Source: Lantana camara (Eukaryota; Streptophyta; Magnoliopsida; Lamiales; Verbenaceae). Taken from it: DNA of 64,000 bases. The stretch spans positions 34,020,501 through 34,084,500 of the forward strand of contig CM074865.1 of assembly GCA_037501455.1 (NCBI GenBank), read 5' to 3'. Made by a program: the position numbers and the translations under genes. This document shows positions 35,679 through 47,712 of this stretch, piece after piece; the first letter of the stretch is position 1; each line of letters begins with the position of its first letter. The notes beneath the pieces were generated by a model. The model did no database searches, was not told where the DNA came from, and saw nothing but the letters and a program-made list of their open reading frames with translations.

Positions 35679-36640
35679 GATAGAGGAATAGTGCCCTAGA
35701 AAGCCGATTTGGAGTAATCTGCTTTGGGACTTTTCTTATACCACAAACAATCTTTGAATAATATACGGTCGATTATTATCATAGTCAAACACTTTTTAAT
35801 GTGTCATTATATGTTTTGTGTGTTTCCATTAGTGTATTAGAACTCCCCTAATCCCTAAGGATGTTAGGGACTTTGTCAATAGGTGAACGTCTAATGAAAC
35901 AAGCCCTAAATCAAAGCCGGATTAGAAATCACTCCAAGTCAATGAGACTAACAGACAGTGGGAGTGTCAACTTTGCCTCGATTAAGACTTGCTCGTGGGA
36001 TTACGTCGTTAAGAAGGATCATCCTGTTTCATGGGGTGTAAAGTGCATAGTTGATGCGTACGTAATACATGAGTGTGGTCATTATGAGAACGGTTACACT
36101 GAGGTGTCCAGCATGAGAAGATTCCTAAATGGGAAAGGAAGTTTTCACTTCGGAAAGAGGAAACTTCTAGATTAGGAAATATCTCACAGGTCAATGGCGT
36201 GCGTAAATTAATCCTTTAACTTGAGATTCCATCGATACTTTGTGTGATCTAACTCTGCAGTCTTAGGTATAAGCCTTAAAGGATGTCGCCTGAGACATCT
36301 GATTTGAGACTTATGTTGGGACTGCACAAGTGGCACATGGAAGCATATGAGAATCAATAAGGACCTACACTTGATTAAATGCAAGAAGATTTCTTATTGT
36401 ATAAATCGTTCATATGCCATCCTAAACCCTCGGCTGAGGTAGTGGATCAAGACATCAAGAAAAGGGTCCTTGGATTGAGATCAAATGGATTGAACTGATC
36501 TTAGCTATATGATTAAGATTAGTGGGGCTTTCATTATTCCAATGCCCTAGATCTTAATCGAGAGATGAGATGATAGGAGGATCGTACCTTACGGATGTAA
36601 TTGACTGAAAGATTCCTTCGAATATATATTCGTTGCAAAA
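35679..36640 (+). repeat. C2-type LTR, inverted partial copy
   Basis: It starts with an LTR-like AGGAATAGTGCCCTAG and then follows the C2 LTR in the opposite orientation, through AAGATTCCTAAATGGG (36118) to about 36640. The LTR 3' end is missing. With the preceding fragment it forms a head-to-head inverted pair. The 104-codon frame at 35861-36175 is not protein-like. Confidence 0.7.
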
Positions 36641-36990
36641 GGTAAAATTTAAATAAATGAAATAAAAAATAATTTACAGGGTAACCCACCCCACACGAGC
36701 CGCCACTAGTCAAACCACCATTGCGCCAACCCCACAAGAGTCACACAAGCCCCGATCGAGCCACCATCGAGCCCAAATTAATTGTTCAAATTTCTCGTGT
36801 AAGCCAAGGATCGAACTTGAATCCCCAAGGTGGAAGGCTGAAGTCCAAACTAACTTGGATAGCTATATTACTAATAATATTATGTCATTTTTTATATATA
36901 ACAACAATCAAATATTCATATACAAATTTGAATTACTAATTTAAGTATTTGTTATTTGTTAAAATATAAATATACTTAAATATGACTATT
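36641..36990. other. Unassigned AT-rich stretch
   Basis: No ORF, LTR end or repeat that I can name. Confidence 0.4.
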
Positions 36991-37026
36991 TGTATTAAAT
37001 ATATATGTGTATATATAATAAAATAC

Positions 37027-37031
<5 letters not shown>

Positions 37032-37084
<53 letters not shown>
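37032..37084. repeat. (TA)n microsatellite
   Basis: About 26 TA units. The equivalent tract in the second duplicate unit is much shorter. Confidence 0.95.
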
Positions 37085-37086
<2 letters not shown>

Positions 37087-37111
37087 ATACTACATTATAC
37101 AATAATATTTT

Positions 37112-37345
37112 GGGCAAATTACATCTACACCCCCTGAGGTTTGGCCTAATTACAAATCAGTCCCTCTTATTTCGTTTATTACATATTAACCCCTAAAAAT
37201 ACTGTTTCAATTACATTTTAACCCCTAAAGAGGGACTGATTTGTAATTGAAACAGTGTTTTTAGGGGTTGATATGTAATAAATGAAAAAAGAGGGACTGA
37301 TTCGTAATTAGGACAAACCTCAGGGTAGTTGGATGTAATTTGCCC
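37112..37345. mobile_element. Foldback MITE, Mutator-like
   Basis: A 234-bp palindrome-like element starting GGGCAAATTACATC and ending GATGTAATTTGCCC has long inverted arms and a 9-bp TSD TAATATTTT (37103-37111, 37346-37354). A 9-bp TSD is typical of Mutator-like elements. Unit 2 of the duplication preserves the empty site near 37530. There is no ORF. Confidence 0.92.
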
Positions 37346-37620
37346 TAATATTTTTGATGGGGTCTGATCCGATGTGGCAAACTCTAACACTTTAGAATTT
37401 GTTTGTGTGAGGGAAACAGGGATACACTATTTGTATTAAATATATATGTGTATATATAATAAAATACATATGTATATATATATAAAATGTTAGAGATATA
37501 TATATATATCTAACATTATATAACACTACATTATACAATAATATTTTTGATGGGGTATGTTCCGATGTGGCAAACTCCAACACTTTAGAATTTGTTTGTG
37601 TGAGGGAAACATGGATCAAA

Positions 37621-38691
37621 AAGTCCAGGTGAGGGTCACCAGAGGAGATGGGTTCTACCTGCTAGGAACAAACACACAGTTATAAGGCCAAGCTGGGGGA
37701 ATGGGGGGTGATACCCAGTTTGGCTCTGCAACGCTCAAGTCAGTTTCAGATGACGAATGAAGAAGATGAAGTAAAACAGAGCTTTAGTTGTGAGAGCTTG
37801 CTTACAGAGTGGGATGATCTCTGGGTATTTATAGTTGAGGGAGGGCCCTTTTGGTAATTACCACCCAGTGGTCCTGCATTGATGTTGCCCTAGACACGTG
37901 GCGTAATGAGGAGTCTCTGATAGGGATCTCCTGCAAAAACCTGTGAAAATGTTGGTGGCGGGCAACAGTGGCAGGTGCGCGGGTATGTACTATGTGTCAG
38001 AGAACCTTTTGGGGTTGTTACCGAGGGCCAAGCATGCTCGGGTTTTGATAAGGGCCTTAGGGCTCGCAGGTCCCAGGGGCACCTGGGTTCAAGGCACTGG
38101 TCATGAAGGGAGTAGGCTCACCCTCGTGGCTAGGTGAGAATGTCTTCAAGGGCTAGCTCCAAGTGCGGTCCCATGGGTCACCCGCGTAGGTCATCACCAG
38201 CCTGACTCTCTCGCTCGTGGGAGGCTAGAATCCTTGTAAATTTGGGGCGGTTATCCTCTCGAGGGGAACGTATAACCGTGAGAGAGAGTTTCAGGTGTCC
38301 TTGTAGTACCATGGTGTAACACTAGGATTGGGCCAAGTTCCGCACGCGTATACTGAGCATATTTTAGCCTCATCATTTTACCCCCCAATTCTGTAGCTCA
38401 TAGGGATGTGGGCTGTAGAATTCAAACTTTCAAAACTCCGAGGGTCGCTCCTTGGAGGGGAAGCTGTGCGCTCGAGGACTCTATTCTGAGACTGCATTTA
38501 ATGCAGTCGTTTCCATTTGACCGCTCGAGACTTAAACATTTAATGTTGTTGGGGCGAGTGGGTGCGCCTTTTTAGGAAACGGCGCGTGACTCTTGGGACG
38601 TGTGTTAGGGTTCGTAAAAGTGGGTAGTAACCTAGGCGGAAATGATTGCAACTTTTGAATTTATTGCACAAATCCCACCAACTCTTTTCCT
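37621..38691 (+). other. Noncoding region upstream of Tat T1 (possible LTR)
   Basis: About 1 kb without a plausible gene. It leads into the TATA box and gag-like gene of T1, so it may be a degraded 5' LTR and leader. I could not find a PBS or matching LTR ends. Confidence 0.4.
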
Positions 38692-38699
38692 TATAAATA
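38692..38699 (+). promoter_or_regulatory. TATA box upstream of T1 gag-like gene
   Basis: TATAAATA lies 232 bp upstream of the ATG at 38931, in a pyrimidine-rich leader context. Confidence 0.6.
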
Positions 38700-38930
38700 G
38701 CATTTTGTACTCATCGCATTTCTTTTCACGTAATCCTTCTCAGAGCACTCATAGTTTCTCATAGATTTCTTTGCATCTTCCAGAGCATTCAAGCATCCTT
38801 CAAGATTTTTAGGAACTTTAGGTATTTTCTTGATTCTTTTTCTTTTCTAACTTCTTCCTTTGCTAACCTTAGAATAGTAGGTCTCTTCTCCTCTCTTTCT
38901 TTCCACCATTTCTGTCACCTCATATCTATA

Positions 38931-40071
38931 ATGTCCAAAGAAATCATTAACGAAACGGTGAGGGAGATTGAGGATATGGCAAGTTCCAGTTCTCCCTCCC
39001 ATAATCCTACTCCCCACCATCAAACAATGGGGGAAATGTTTAGCGAGGCCAGAGATGAAGATCTCGATGCCGCCGTGTCAGCCATGGGGGAAAGGAATTC
39101 CGGCGGAGTTGACCATCTTTTTGAAGAGATGGATTTAGTTATTGAGGCAGAACGTCAAGGGGTTTCTTTACCCTTGATGGTGAGTTCCACGAATCCCCAC
39201 CGCCGTACGGTGACCGTGGCTATTCCGGGCCCTACTCAAGAGGATGAAGCTCCTGGGCCTTCATAGGAACCAAGTGTGAAATGCCGGAAAAAGAGCAAGA
39301 AATCTAAGAAAACAGTGGAAGGGGGGAGTTCCGGCATGCAAGCTACTGACAGGACCCCTGATGAGATCTAGAGCACAATATCCATGGGGGATTTGGTTAC
39401 AATGAGGGCCCCAATACATTGGGACGAGCAGTTTACATACCGGATACCGGAAGCACACGAGACGGCTAATAACCCACCCCTTGGAGAAATGACGGTGTAC
39501 ATGGATACTGTAGTGGAGGGAGGATTAAGATTCCCAATTTCGGTCCCAGTGGCGAGTATTCTCAATTTCTTGAACCTGAGCCCTTCACAAACTATCCCAA
39601 ATGGAATAACCCTTATTAACGCTTGCATAATTCTGATGAAATGTACAGGGAATGAGCCCTCAATCCATAACTTCAACAGTCTATTCTAGGTAGCCCGCTC
39701 ACCTCGCTCGTCTCCGAGGGTGGGTTTTTACTACGTCCAAGCAAAATCCAATTTGAAGCTCATTGATTCTCCCTCAACATCATACGGCACTGAATCGAAA
39801 GAAGAATACTTTTATGTGAAGCCTCCCGAGGTTGATGATTTTGGCGTCCCACGAGTGTGGGTAATTCATGGGGTGGAGCCCCTTGTAAAATCCCATCTGG
39901 AACCTGTGTTTAAGGTGGGCTCAAGATCTGGTCCTCGCAATGAGGAATGAGGGTTGGCTCATGTCGGCCAAGGACTTGATGGACAATGAGAAGTTGCTAT
40001 TCCTCTGTGGACTATTGAACCCACCTGGCATGATTAATAACCCTCCCGCTTGGAACTTGGAAAGAGATGGT
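38931..40071 (+). pseudogene. T1 gag-like gene, Transposase_28-type domain
   Basis: One frame starts at Met 38931 (MSKEIINETVREIEDM) and continues through in-frame TAG codons at 39264, 39369 and 39687 to about 39950. A shift then continues as EGWLMSAKDLMDNEK...GLLNPPGMINNPP up to 40071. The block LRFPISVPVASILNF...FNSLF...GFYYVQAKSNLKL resembles the plant 'putative gypsy type transposon' domain (PF04195), known from the gag-like ORF of plant Ty3/gypsy elements. Only three point stops and one shift break about 1.1 kb, so loss is fairly recent. Its precise molecular role is not established. Confidence 0.75.
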
Positions 40072-40167
40072 TAGATTCTAGGATACTAACTTTAGATTAG
40101 GGATGCTAACTTTGCTTCTTGTAAATCTTGACCAAGAAAGTCTCATCCCCATTTTTCTTTTCTTTGG

Positions 40168-40562
40168 TAGTCGTCGCAATATTGATGGCGGGCAGAGGTG
40201 GTATGCAAAATGTGGCGAACCTTTTGAACGCTCGGAGGTGCCCACAGAATCAATAATAGCAACAGCAACAATAGCAACAACAACAACAACAACGGCCCGG
40301 CTACTCGGGCAGCGGCCGAGGAGATGACCGCGGAGGCGGTCGTAGCGGTGAGAGTTCGAGCACCCTGGCCAGGGGACGAGGGGATAGCCGAGGGGCTACC
40401 CCTGATAACAGAATTATCCCCCGAAAAGGGGGTGTATCCATCCAACGAAACGGGGAGTGGCCTCCCCAAAACACTCCAAACGAACAACAGAGACAACGTA
40501 CTGGCGTGGTAATTACTGAACTCCCCAAGGGCGCAACCCCTCCCTTGAGGAAGAGAAAGAGG
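40168..40562 (+). pseudogene. T1 gag-like gene, Gln/Arg-Gly-rich part (before C1b)
   Basis: After an intron-like gap, a frame from ATG 40183 (MAGRGGMQNVANLLNARR) runs into a CAA/CAG-type polyglutamine stretch (with TAA and TAG interruptions) and then an Arg/Gly/Ser-rich segment. It ends in basic ATPPLRKRKR at 40562, where C1b is inserted (TSD AGAGG). The frame resumes at 49884 after the TSD copy. Low-complexity basic sequence fits a nucleic-acid-binding Gag tail, which is inference. Confidence 0.6.
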
Positions 40563-41682
40563 TGTTGGGAATAGTGCCCTGAAAATTCAATTTGTTGAAT
40601 TAATTAAAACTGAATTTACAGCAAGTTATGAGTATTTCACATATTAACAATTATTGAGGTGTGATGGTATTCTTATATGGAATGTGTTTCATAGGAAAAG
40701 ACTTTGAATACCAAAATCACGTGTCATTAAAGTTCTAGTCGGTAAGATAAGAATATGTTCTTATCAAGACGATAACGTGGTTATATAAGATGATTAGTCT
40801 TTCGTCATAGGGAATGGTGATTCCAATTATAACACGTTGATGATTTTCAATAGGATTGGAAACATCGAACTGGACCACTGAGATTATTTATTTTATACTG
40901 CTATCTAAAATGAATAAAATCTCAGGAAGCATTGTACTCTTAATCCTGATAATATTTCGGCTTTAGGCATGTAGTGTTAGTCACTGTAACATACTCTAAG
41001 TGAGGTCTCGGTAACGGGTGGCCAAAATACTTTGTATGATTCGGTGACAGCATGAAATGTGCTAAAGAGTTATATTGATCGAGGAATCTGTGGCCTTACT
41101 GGAAGGTAAGAGATATCCTTGAAATAGATTTACAAAAGTTCGAATTAAGACTTTGGCCAAAGCACTTCGCGTGATAACGTCACCGAAGTTGTATGTTGAA
41201 TGTGTTTCACATACAGAGAATTTGAACTAAAGGCAAATCAATAAATTTCAAATTAGAGATGAAAAATAAATGATAGTAGTTGCAATTTATTTTTCATGGA
41301 TATCTACACGGAGGAGTAAAATGCGAAATTATTCTAGATCGAGAAATTCGTGGATAATTTAATTAATTTTAGAGTGCAACAATATTTATTTAGTGGAATT
41401 AAATATTGTTAAACGGTAATTAATTATTATCATGAGATGATAATATATTAATCCGTTTGGAGCTAAAATTAATTAGTCCTGCAGGTCCCCCTGCAACCCC
41501 CAATTGAAAACCCAAAGAGAAAATATTAAAAGGAGAAAGAGAAATGAATTTTTTCAAAGTGTTTGAAAATAGTCAAGGGATTTATTTTAAGAAAATAAAT
41601 CAAATTCCAAAGAGTTGGAAATGCCCGGAATTTTATTTTGGAGAAAATAAAATTTTAATTTTTTTAATTAAAAAAAAAAATT

Positions 41683-42050
41683 GCCAACGTGGCAGGTGAC
41701 GTGGCACTGACGTGTCACGCCACGTCAGCAGTGTGGGTCCAGGTGGCGCTGACTAGGCGGCCGCGTGGCACGCCACGTGGACGGCCCAGATCACTCCACG
41801 TCAAGCGCGAGCAACGGTCCAGATTTGTCTGGACCGGGCGATCAACGGTTCGGATACCGGGTCAACGGGTCGGGCAACAAATCGGATCTTGGGTAGGGTC
41901 GGACTGGGTCCGGTTCCGGGTCGGACCAGACCCGGACACGTGGCCGAATGAGAATCGGCCACGTCAGTCCCAAACCCTAGCCGAGGGTACAATACAAGCG
42001 CCGCCTTTAGGCGGCGCGTGAGGGCGCGTGACACATCAGATGGGCGCGTG
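41683..42050 (+). promoter_or_regulatory. ACGT-box and hairpin-rich U3 block of C1b 5' LTR
   Basis: Eight ACGT cores occur at about 41687-41964 in contexts such as AACGTGGC, GACGTGGC, CCACGTCAG and CCACGTGG, which are G-box/ABRE-like bZIP motifs. Inverted repeats with 6-bp cores include CTGACGTG-TCACGC-CACGTCAG (41707-41728), GGTCCAG-ATTTGT-CTGGACC (41816-41835) and CCGGGTC-GGACCA-GACCCGG (41916-41935). It lies roughly 150-520 bp upstream of the TATA box. The 3' LTR repeats it at 48774-49140. The overlapping 110-codon ORFs are composition artefacts. Confidence 0.65.
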
Positions 42051-42200
42051 GCTGGCGGCGTTGGACTCGTGGTGACGAGACCTTCAACGTAGTGTCCTCG
42101 GTTTTCGTGTCCAAGTTGGCTACGCAAGTGGGGGTGTGAAATGACCATTTTACCCTTGCTTTTGTATCCGAAATGACTAAAATGCCCTCGGTTTTTCCCC

Positions 42201-42208
42201 TATAAATA
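42201..42208 (+). promoter_or_regulatory. TATA box, C1b 5' LTR
   Basis: TATAAATA followed by TGGGCC. It is the same position as in the 3' LTR (49293) and C1a (7148). Confidence 0.75.
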
Positions 42209-42793
42209 TGGGCCTTGGGTCCTCATTTCTCATATTCAGTTTTGGGATGGTTTTGGCCAAATTTTGGCTTTGAAACCAAGTCCCATTTTTCTCCTAGTTA
42301 ATTCCGATTTATTTCGAAATTAATTTTAATTAGGTGTTTGTATAAAACGCCTAATTTCGGGAGAATAAACCCTAAAAAGGGTTTTCTAGTTTAAAGTTTA
42401 TTTTCTCTAAGTATTTAGAGAAATAGTTTCGGAGCCCACACTCCGAGGGTGTCCCTGGGGTCATTGCAGGGCAGCTCTGCCGGTCTCACGAGTGGGCAAG
42501 GAGCTGGAAAAATGCCGTTAGATAGCCATGTTTGCAGTACGGTAATATTTTACAGTTATTTTATTTTAAGCATGATAAATTATGTGCTCTTAAGTGTTAA
42601 TTGCATGTTAGATATTTATCTGCTTAAGTGATTTAAAATTTATTATCAATTGCATGTATATACTTGAGTAGATCCGGCTAAGTCTTCCGTTTTGTATTAA
42701 AATGTTTTAGAAATATTTTAATACTTGTATTATAATAAAAATTTTAAAATGTGGTCCCGGACTACTACTGTTGTGGGCCCGCATCCCATCAAG

Positions 42794-42806
42794 TGGTATC
42801 AGAGCC
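42794..42806 (+). other. Primer binding site of C1b
   Basis: TGGTATCAGAGCC lies two bases after the LTR end. Confidence 0.95.
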
Positions 42807-45800
42807 GTGCTCTAGATATATACATGCATTGATATGATGCATGCGATGCATAATTTTAAATCTGATACTGTGCACGTAAATTCTGTCAAAGGAGGCTGGT
42901 TTTTAAGTGGGACCGTTGTGACCCCTCCAGTGTTTCCTGGGAATTTACGTGGAATGGTAATTTTCTAGGAATCGATTTCAATAATCTTCCTGGTTAATTA
43001 CCGAATCAGTAAACATGATTTAAATTATGAGATAATTTATTTATAACATGTTTACTTTATGCCATTTATTTTAAGCATGATAATTATGTGATAATTATAC
43101 CAGCATGCTTAATTGATTTAATTTATGGCATATTTATTTTGTGTCATTTAAAATTTTAAGCATGATAATTATGTGATAATTATATGAAAGCATGCTTAAT
43201 TATTTTATTTTATGGCATGATCATGATAATATGAGATATTATGATATTTCAATTATGTATATTTTATTTAATGCGATTAAATAGTATTGTTTAATAAAGA
43301 TTAGACGCGATGCATAATTGAACTAATATTTTTCGGCCTAATTAATAAATAGTTATTAAATTGCCTTAAAATATTATTATTTGGATTTTAAATATGATTT
43401 AGTAATCCTCGTGGGAGGGTATTAATTAGATCAATTACTTCCAACAATAAGACGCCAAAAGTGATTATTAAATAATCAACAGATAATCCACACCTTTTAA
43501 AAATTCAAGTGGGAGCGAGATGAAAAGAGTTGGATTCTCACGGCCTCCATTACCCGTCTATAGTATAGTGGATGTATACTACTCCCTTCGGCGGGTATAT
43601 ATTCGCGGTATACAAGATTAGACTTCTACCGATAGAATGAAATACGGGGAAGTCAGCTCGACCACGCCTCCGTGGAGTGTCTTGACCTACTCGTACGGAC
43701 TTCTAGGTAATGGTACACACTTGACTAAGTAATGTATTAACCTCCCTTCGGAGCTATGTTACATTTACTTAGAGGCCAAGGGTTGACGTGGTGGATTGAC
43801 ATTGTTTGGTAAGAGTTACCTAGATGACATGTTAATTAAGAATAGTTCTTGCTTTTCTAAGCGGTTTTCGACCTCGCCTCCGGGGAGTCAACTGCAGTTA
43901 GTTAAGTCACCATTGTGTAAATCAAAATGCTTACGTGGATTTCATTTATTGGTTGGACGCAGAAGAAAGTGAAATACATAATCATAACTTGCATTTATTT
44001 ATTTATTTCAGTTTTATAATTACGATCTCTCTTAGCCCACTCCAAACTGTATGTCTATAAGGAAATAGGCTAGTAAGGGTTCAACTACGCTGACTAAGTA
44101 ATGAATCTTGACATCGTATTGAGACACGAAAGTTTATGTACTCACTAAACCTTATCCGAAAATTTCGGAAACTACAACCAGTCAGGATTAGAAAGACGTT
44201 TATTCTAAATAGATCAAGTGTGATGATCTGGCTAGTCTTATATCCTGACATCTGTTTTAAATGTTCTTGAGCATCAAACACATGAGATGTCTACTGATAA
44301 GAGCATGTGTTGAAGACAGAGTCGTACGTAGGTACGAGCCATGAAAACGGTTGTCAGTTAAAGATGTTTGAAGGATCACTGTTTCATAATCATATTATGA
44401 ATATGATAGCTAATCTGAATGAGATTGAAAGCCTCTGTGCTTAAAGAGACAATCTTAACAGATAGGATACGATCCTATACTCTCTGCCTAAGTCATTTGA
44501 ACGTTCAAGATTATTTTAAATAATTTTTTAAAACCAATGAACGACCTCAATGTGGCAGAAAGGGTGATATAGACTAAGGGAAAAGTTCTCTTTAATCAGA
44601 CATCAATATCCACGGGCTAGAAAGCCAGTAAGTGGAAGAAAGAAAAGGAAAAGTTCCCAATCGAAGGTTCAGAAATAGAAAGTCAAATCCGACAATGGAA
44701 AAGTGTTTCTATTTCGGTGGTAATGGGTATTGGAAAAGGAAATTATCCAAAATACTTAGTCTGTCTGTTTGTTACGCCGTTTAGATAAGATATGAAGATA
44801 TCTTACTCGTTGAAAATATGTTTAGTTGGAAATTCACCGGACTCCTGGTATGTGAATTTGAGATCAACTAATCATATTTGCAAGTTGTTGCGAAGATTCA
44901 AACCAACCAGAAAGGTTGAAAAACGGCTAACACATAACTACTGCTCGGGGATAATACAAGTGTAATTGTATTAGCAGTAAAGACTATAAAGTCGTATTTT
45001 GGCAAAAGGGTTTTATTATTATACGTGCCATATATACAGAAATTTAATTTCTGTAAGTTATTTGATAACTAATAGTTTAATTGTTTGTTTTGAACAAAAG
45101 TTTACCACTAAGCAAAATAAAAGGTTTATTTGCTCTGGCACAATAAAAGATGGTCTTTTATACATCAATGAAAACCCTAATTCAAGTTTAACATTAAAAA
45201 GCTTGACCTACCATCTAAGAAGAAAAACTTCTTCGTGGCACCTATCTATTGGTCAATTGAATCTGAATAGGATCCAAAGACTGATTGTTGAGTCCTATTG
45301 ACTTGAAAATAGTATCAATCTGCGAATCCTATTTAGAAGGTTAAAATGACCAAGAAACCTTTTTGAGACAAAAGGTATTTAAGCCATGAAGTTGCTTGTG
45401 TCAGTTCATACGGATATGTGATCCTATGATTATTCAAGCAAGAGGAAGTTTTGGATATTTCATCATTCGTTTGAATGATTACTCTAGATACATATATTTT
45501 TATTTGATGAGACTTAAGTCTGTAATTGTTGAAGAGTTCAAAGAATATAAGACTGAAGTCAAAGAATCAAATTAGAAAACATATCAAGGCACTTCAATTA
45601 GGTCGAAGTAGTGATAAGTATCTAAGTTCAGAGTTAAACAGAATTTCTCAAATGAGATTGGATCTCAACTATATATATGAGATACGTCTTAGCAAAGATG
45701 TATTGCAGAAAAGAGAAATAGAACTCTGATAATGATGGTAAGATTCAAGAAGAGTCATGCTACCCTATGAATTTCGTTTTGGGGTCTTGCACACAAAACG

Positions 45801-47712
45801 ACAAACCTAGTTCTATCTAAGTCAGTTCCTAAAACACTGATGGATCTGTAGCTAGGGTGAAAACCCTGTATCTTTTATCTTCAGATTTAAGGTAGCCTGG
45901 TCCACGAGTTAAGGATGGATCCTGACAAGTTAGAATAAAGAACAAAGGTTTACTTGTTCTAAGGTTATCCTAAGAAAAACAAGAGGTGGTATATTTTGTA
46001 ATTTGAGAAATCACAAAAGATGTTTGTGAATATTTCAAAGATAATTACATAGATAACCGCAAAGGGTAGAAGCAAAGTAGTGTTAAAAGAAATAACAGTA
46101 TTAGATACTGATTTCCATAAACCCGTGATGACTGAAAATATATTGGATACATGTGATGTACCAAATACAACATGTGATGTAGAGATGTGTACACGAGAGC
46201 ATCATTATAGTGGGAGGATTGTCAGGACACCTGACAAGATACCTAAGATTAGCCCAAGTGGTTGAATCTAACGTATTTGATCCTATCACGTGTAATGAAG
46301 CTGTAAAAGATATAGACGCTGACCGTTTGGTCAATATCCATGGAATCTAAGTTAGAATATCTGTATTCTAACAAAGTCTTGAACTTGTAGAGCCGCCTGA
46401 AGGCATTAAACCCTATTAGATACAATTGGGTTCTACAAAACGATAAAAGGATAAATGGACCAAAAAGTAGAGACTTTAGAGCAAACTTATGGCAAGGGAT
46501 TTTACCCAGAAAGAAGAAATCATTTATGAGGTCTTCTCGCCTATAGAAATGCTTAAGTCCATTATCCTCTCCATTTTATCTCATCATCAATTATGAGATT
46601 AAATAAATGGATGTAAAGAATATGTTCTTGAACGGGCAACTTCAAGAAAAAGATATACATGGCATAACCTGAAGGCTTCACAGCCAGAAATCAGGTACAT
46701 ATAATGCAAGCTTAATAGATCGATTTATGATATTAAGCAAGCGTCCAGATTATGGAGCATCAGAATTATAAGGCAATTTAGATTCTTTGGATTTGTATAA
46801 TTGCCTGATGAACCATGAAGTGTACAAAATGACATCATGATAGCGTTGTAACGTTTTCACTTTGTACGTAATTAATATTCTGCTCATTGGGAATGATGCA
46901 AGAATTTTGTCAATATTCAAGATTCAGGTGTCAAATCAGTTTGACACGTAAGGCCTAAGTGATACCAATATTATTCCAAGGATTAGACTTTTGTCGTGAT
47001 CATAGGAATAAGGAGGTTGGTTTATCACAAGAAGCATTTATTGATAAGATGCTGGTAAGGTATAATATGACAAATTCCAAGAAAGGTTCATTACCTTTTA
47101 AATGTGGAATTTATCTATCTCGAGATCAGTGTCCTAAGACAACTGAAGAGATAGAAGACATGATTAGAGTTCCGTAGCGGAAGCTTTATGTATGTCATAT
47201 TATGTACAGGGCCAGATGTCTATTATATAAATAGGTCTAAGTCAGCAGATATTAGTCAAACCCTAGAATTTGATACTGCGTAGTAGTAAAAGCATATATT
47301 GGAGTACTTGAGAAGGACTTGAGATTATATGCTTGTCTACCACAGTGGTGAGTTCATTTCAATAGAGTATAGAGATTCAGACTTACAATCTGATTTGTAT
47401 TCTAGATGTTTGACATTAGAATACGAGTATACTCTAGAAAGAGCAACTGTTAATTGGAGAATGTTAAGCAGACTTGTATTGCTTACACCGACATGGAAGT
47501 CAAATACATGGTAGCTTGAGAAGCAACCAGTTAGATGTATTGGATTCATGATTTCCTAGTTGTTGGCTCAGAGAAACGTCTAAAAAAAAAAAAAAAAAAA
47601 ATTCCTTCGCTAAAGTATTCGCGTAAAAGAGTGCAAAACGAGTTTTGACACTCTTGTGAAAGGAATAAGACTTAGATGTATAGCCAAATTGAATTTAGGG
47701 CAAGTGGGAGAT
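42807..47712 (+). pseudogene. C1b internal region, decayed copia gag-pol
   Basis: A leader of about 1 kb is followed by traces of gag (MNMIANLNEIE near 44395-44430; SLPKSFE near 44485), a zinc knuckle near 44700-44750 reading CFYFGGNGYWKRK (second Cys now Phe, His now Tyr), integrase (about 45350-45730, DYSRY, then KHIKALQL...SSELNRIS in another frame), RT (46500-46945), and RNase H-side sequence (GIYLSRDQCPKTTEEIEDM, about 47105-47170). The RT catalytic box reads YVIN (46865-46876), losing both Asp. A 20-nt A run interrupts at 47582. The longest open frame is 100 codons. It cannot make active enzymes. Confidence 0.88.
47582..47601. repeat. Poly-A tract in C1b
   Basis: A 20-nt A run not present at the matching place in C1a (near 5571). 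Confidence 0.95.

Larger units (their letters stand above)
36990..37620. repeat. Tandem duplication, one copy with a MITE
   Basis: Unit 1 (about 36990-37430) and unit 2 (about 37431-37615) share TGTATTAAATATATATGTG, ACTACATTATACAATAATAT, CCGATGTGGCAAACTC and TTAGAATTTGTTTGTGTGAG. Unit 1 has a MITE and a long AT tract. Unit 2 has the intact MITE target site. Confidence 0.85.
40563..42791 (+). repeat. 5' LTR of C1b
   Basis: 2229 bp. U3 contains a GC-rich block (41683-42080) upstream of the TATA box at 42201. Confidence 0.95.

Noticed and set aside
41689..42148. 110-126 codon frames in the C1b LTRs (also 48780-49272)
   Set aside because: They are duplicated only because both LTRs are near-identical, and they lie in the GC-rich U3 block upstream of the TATA box.
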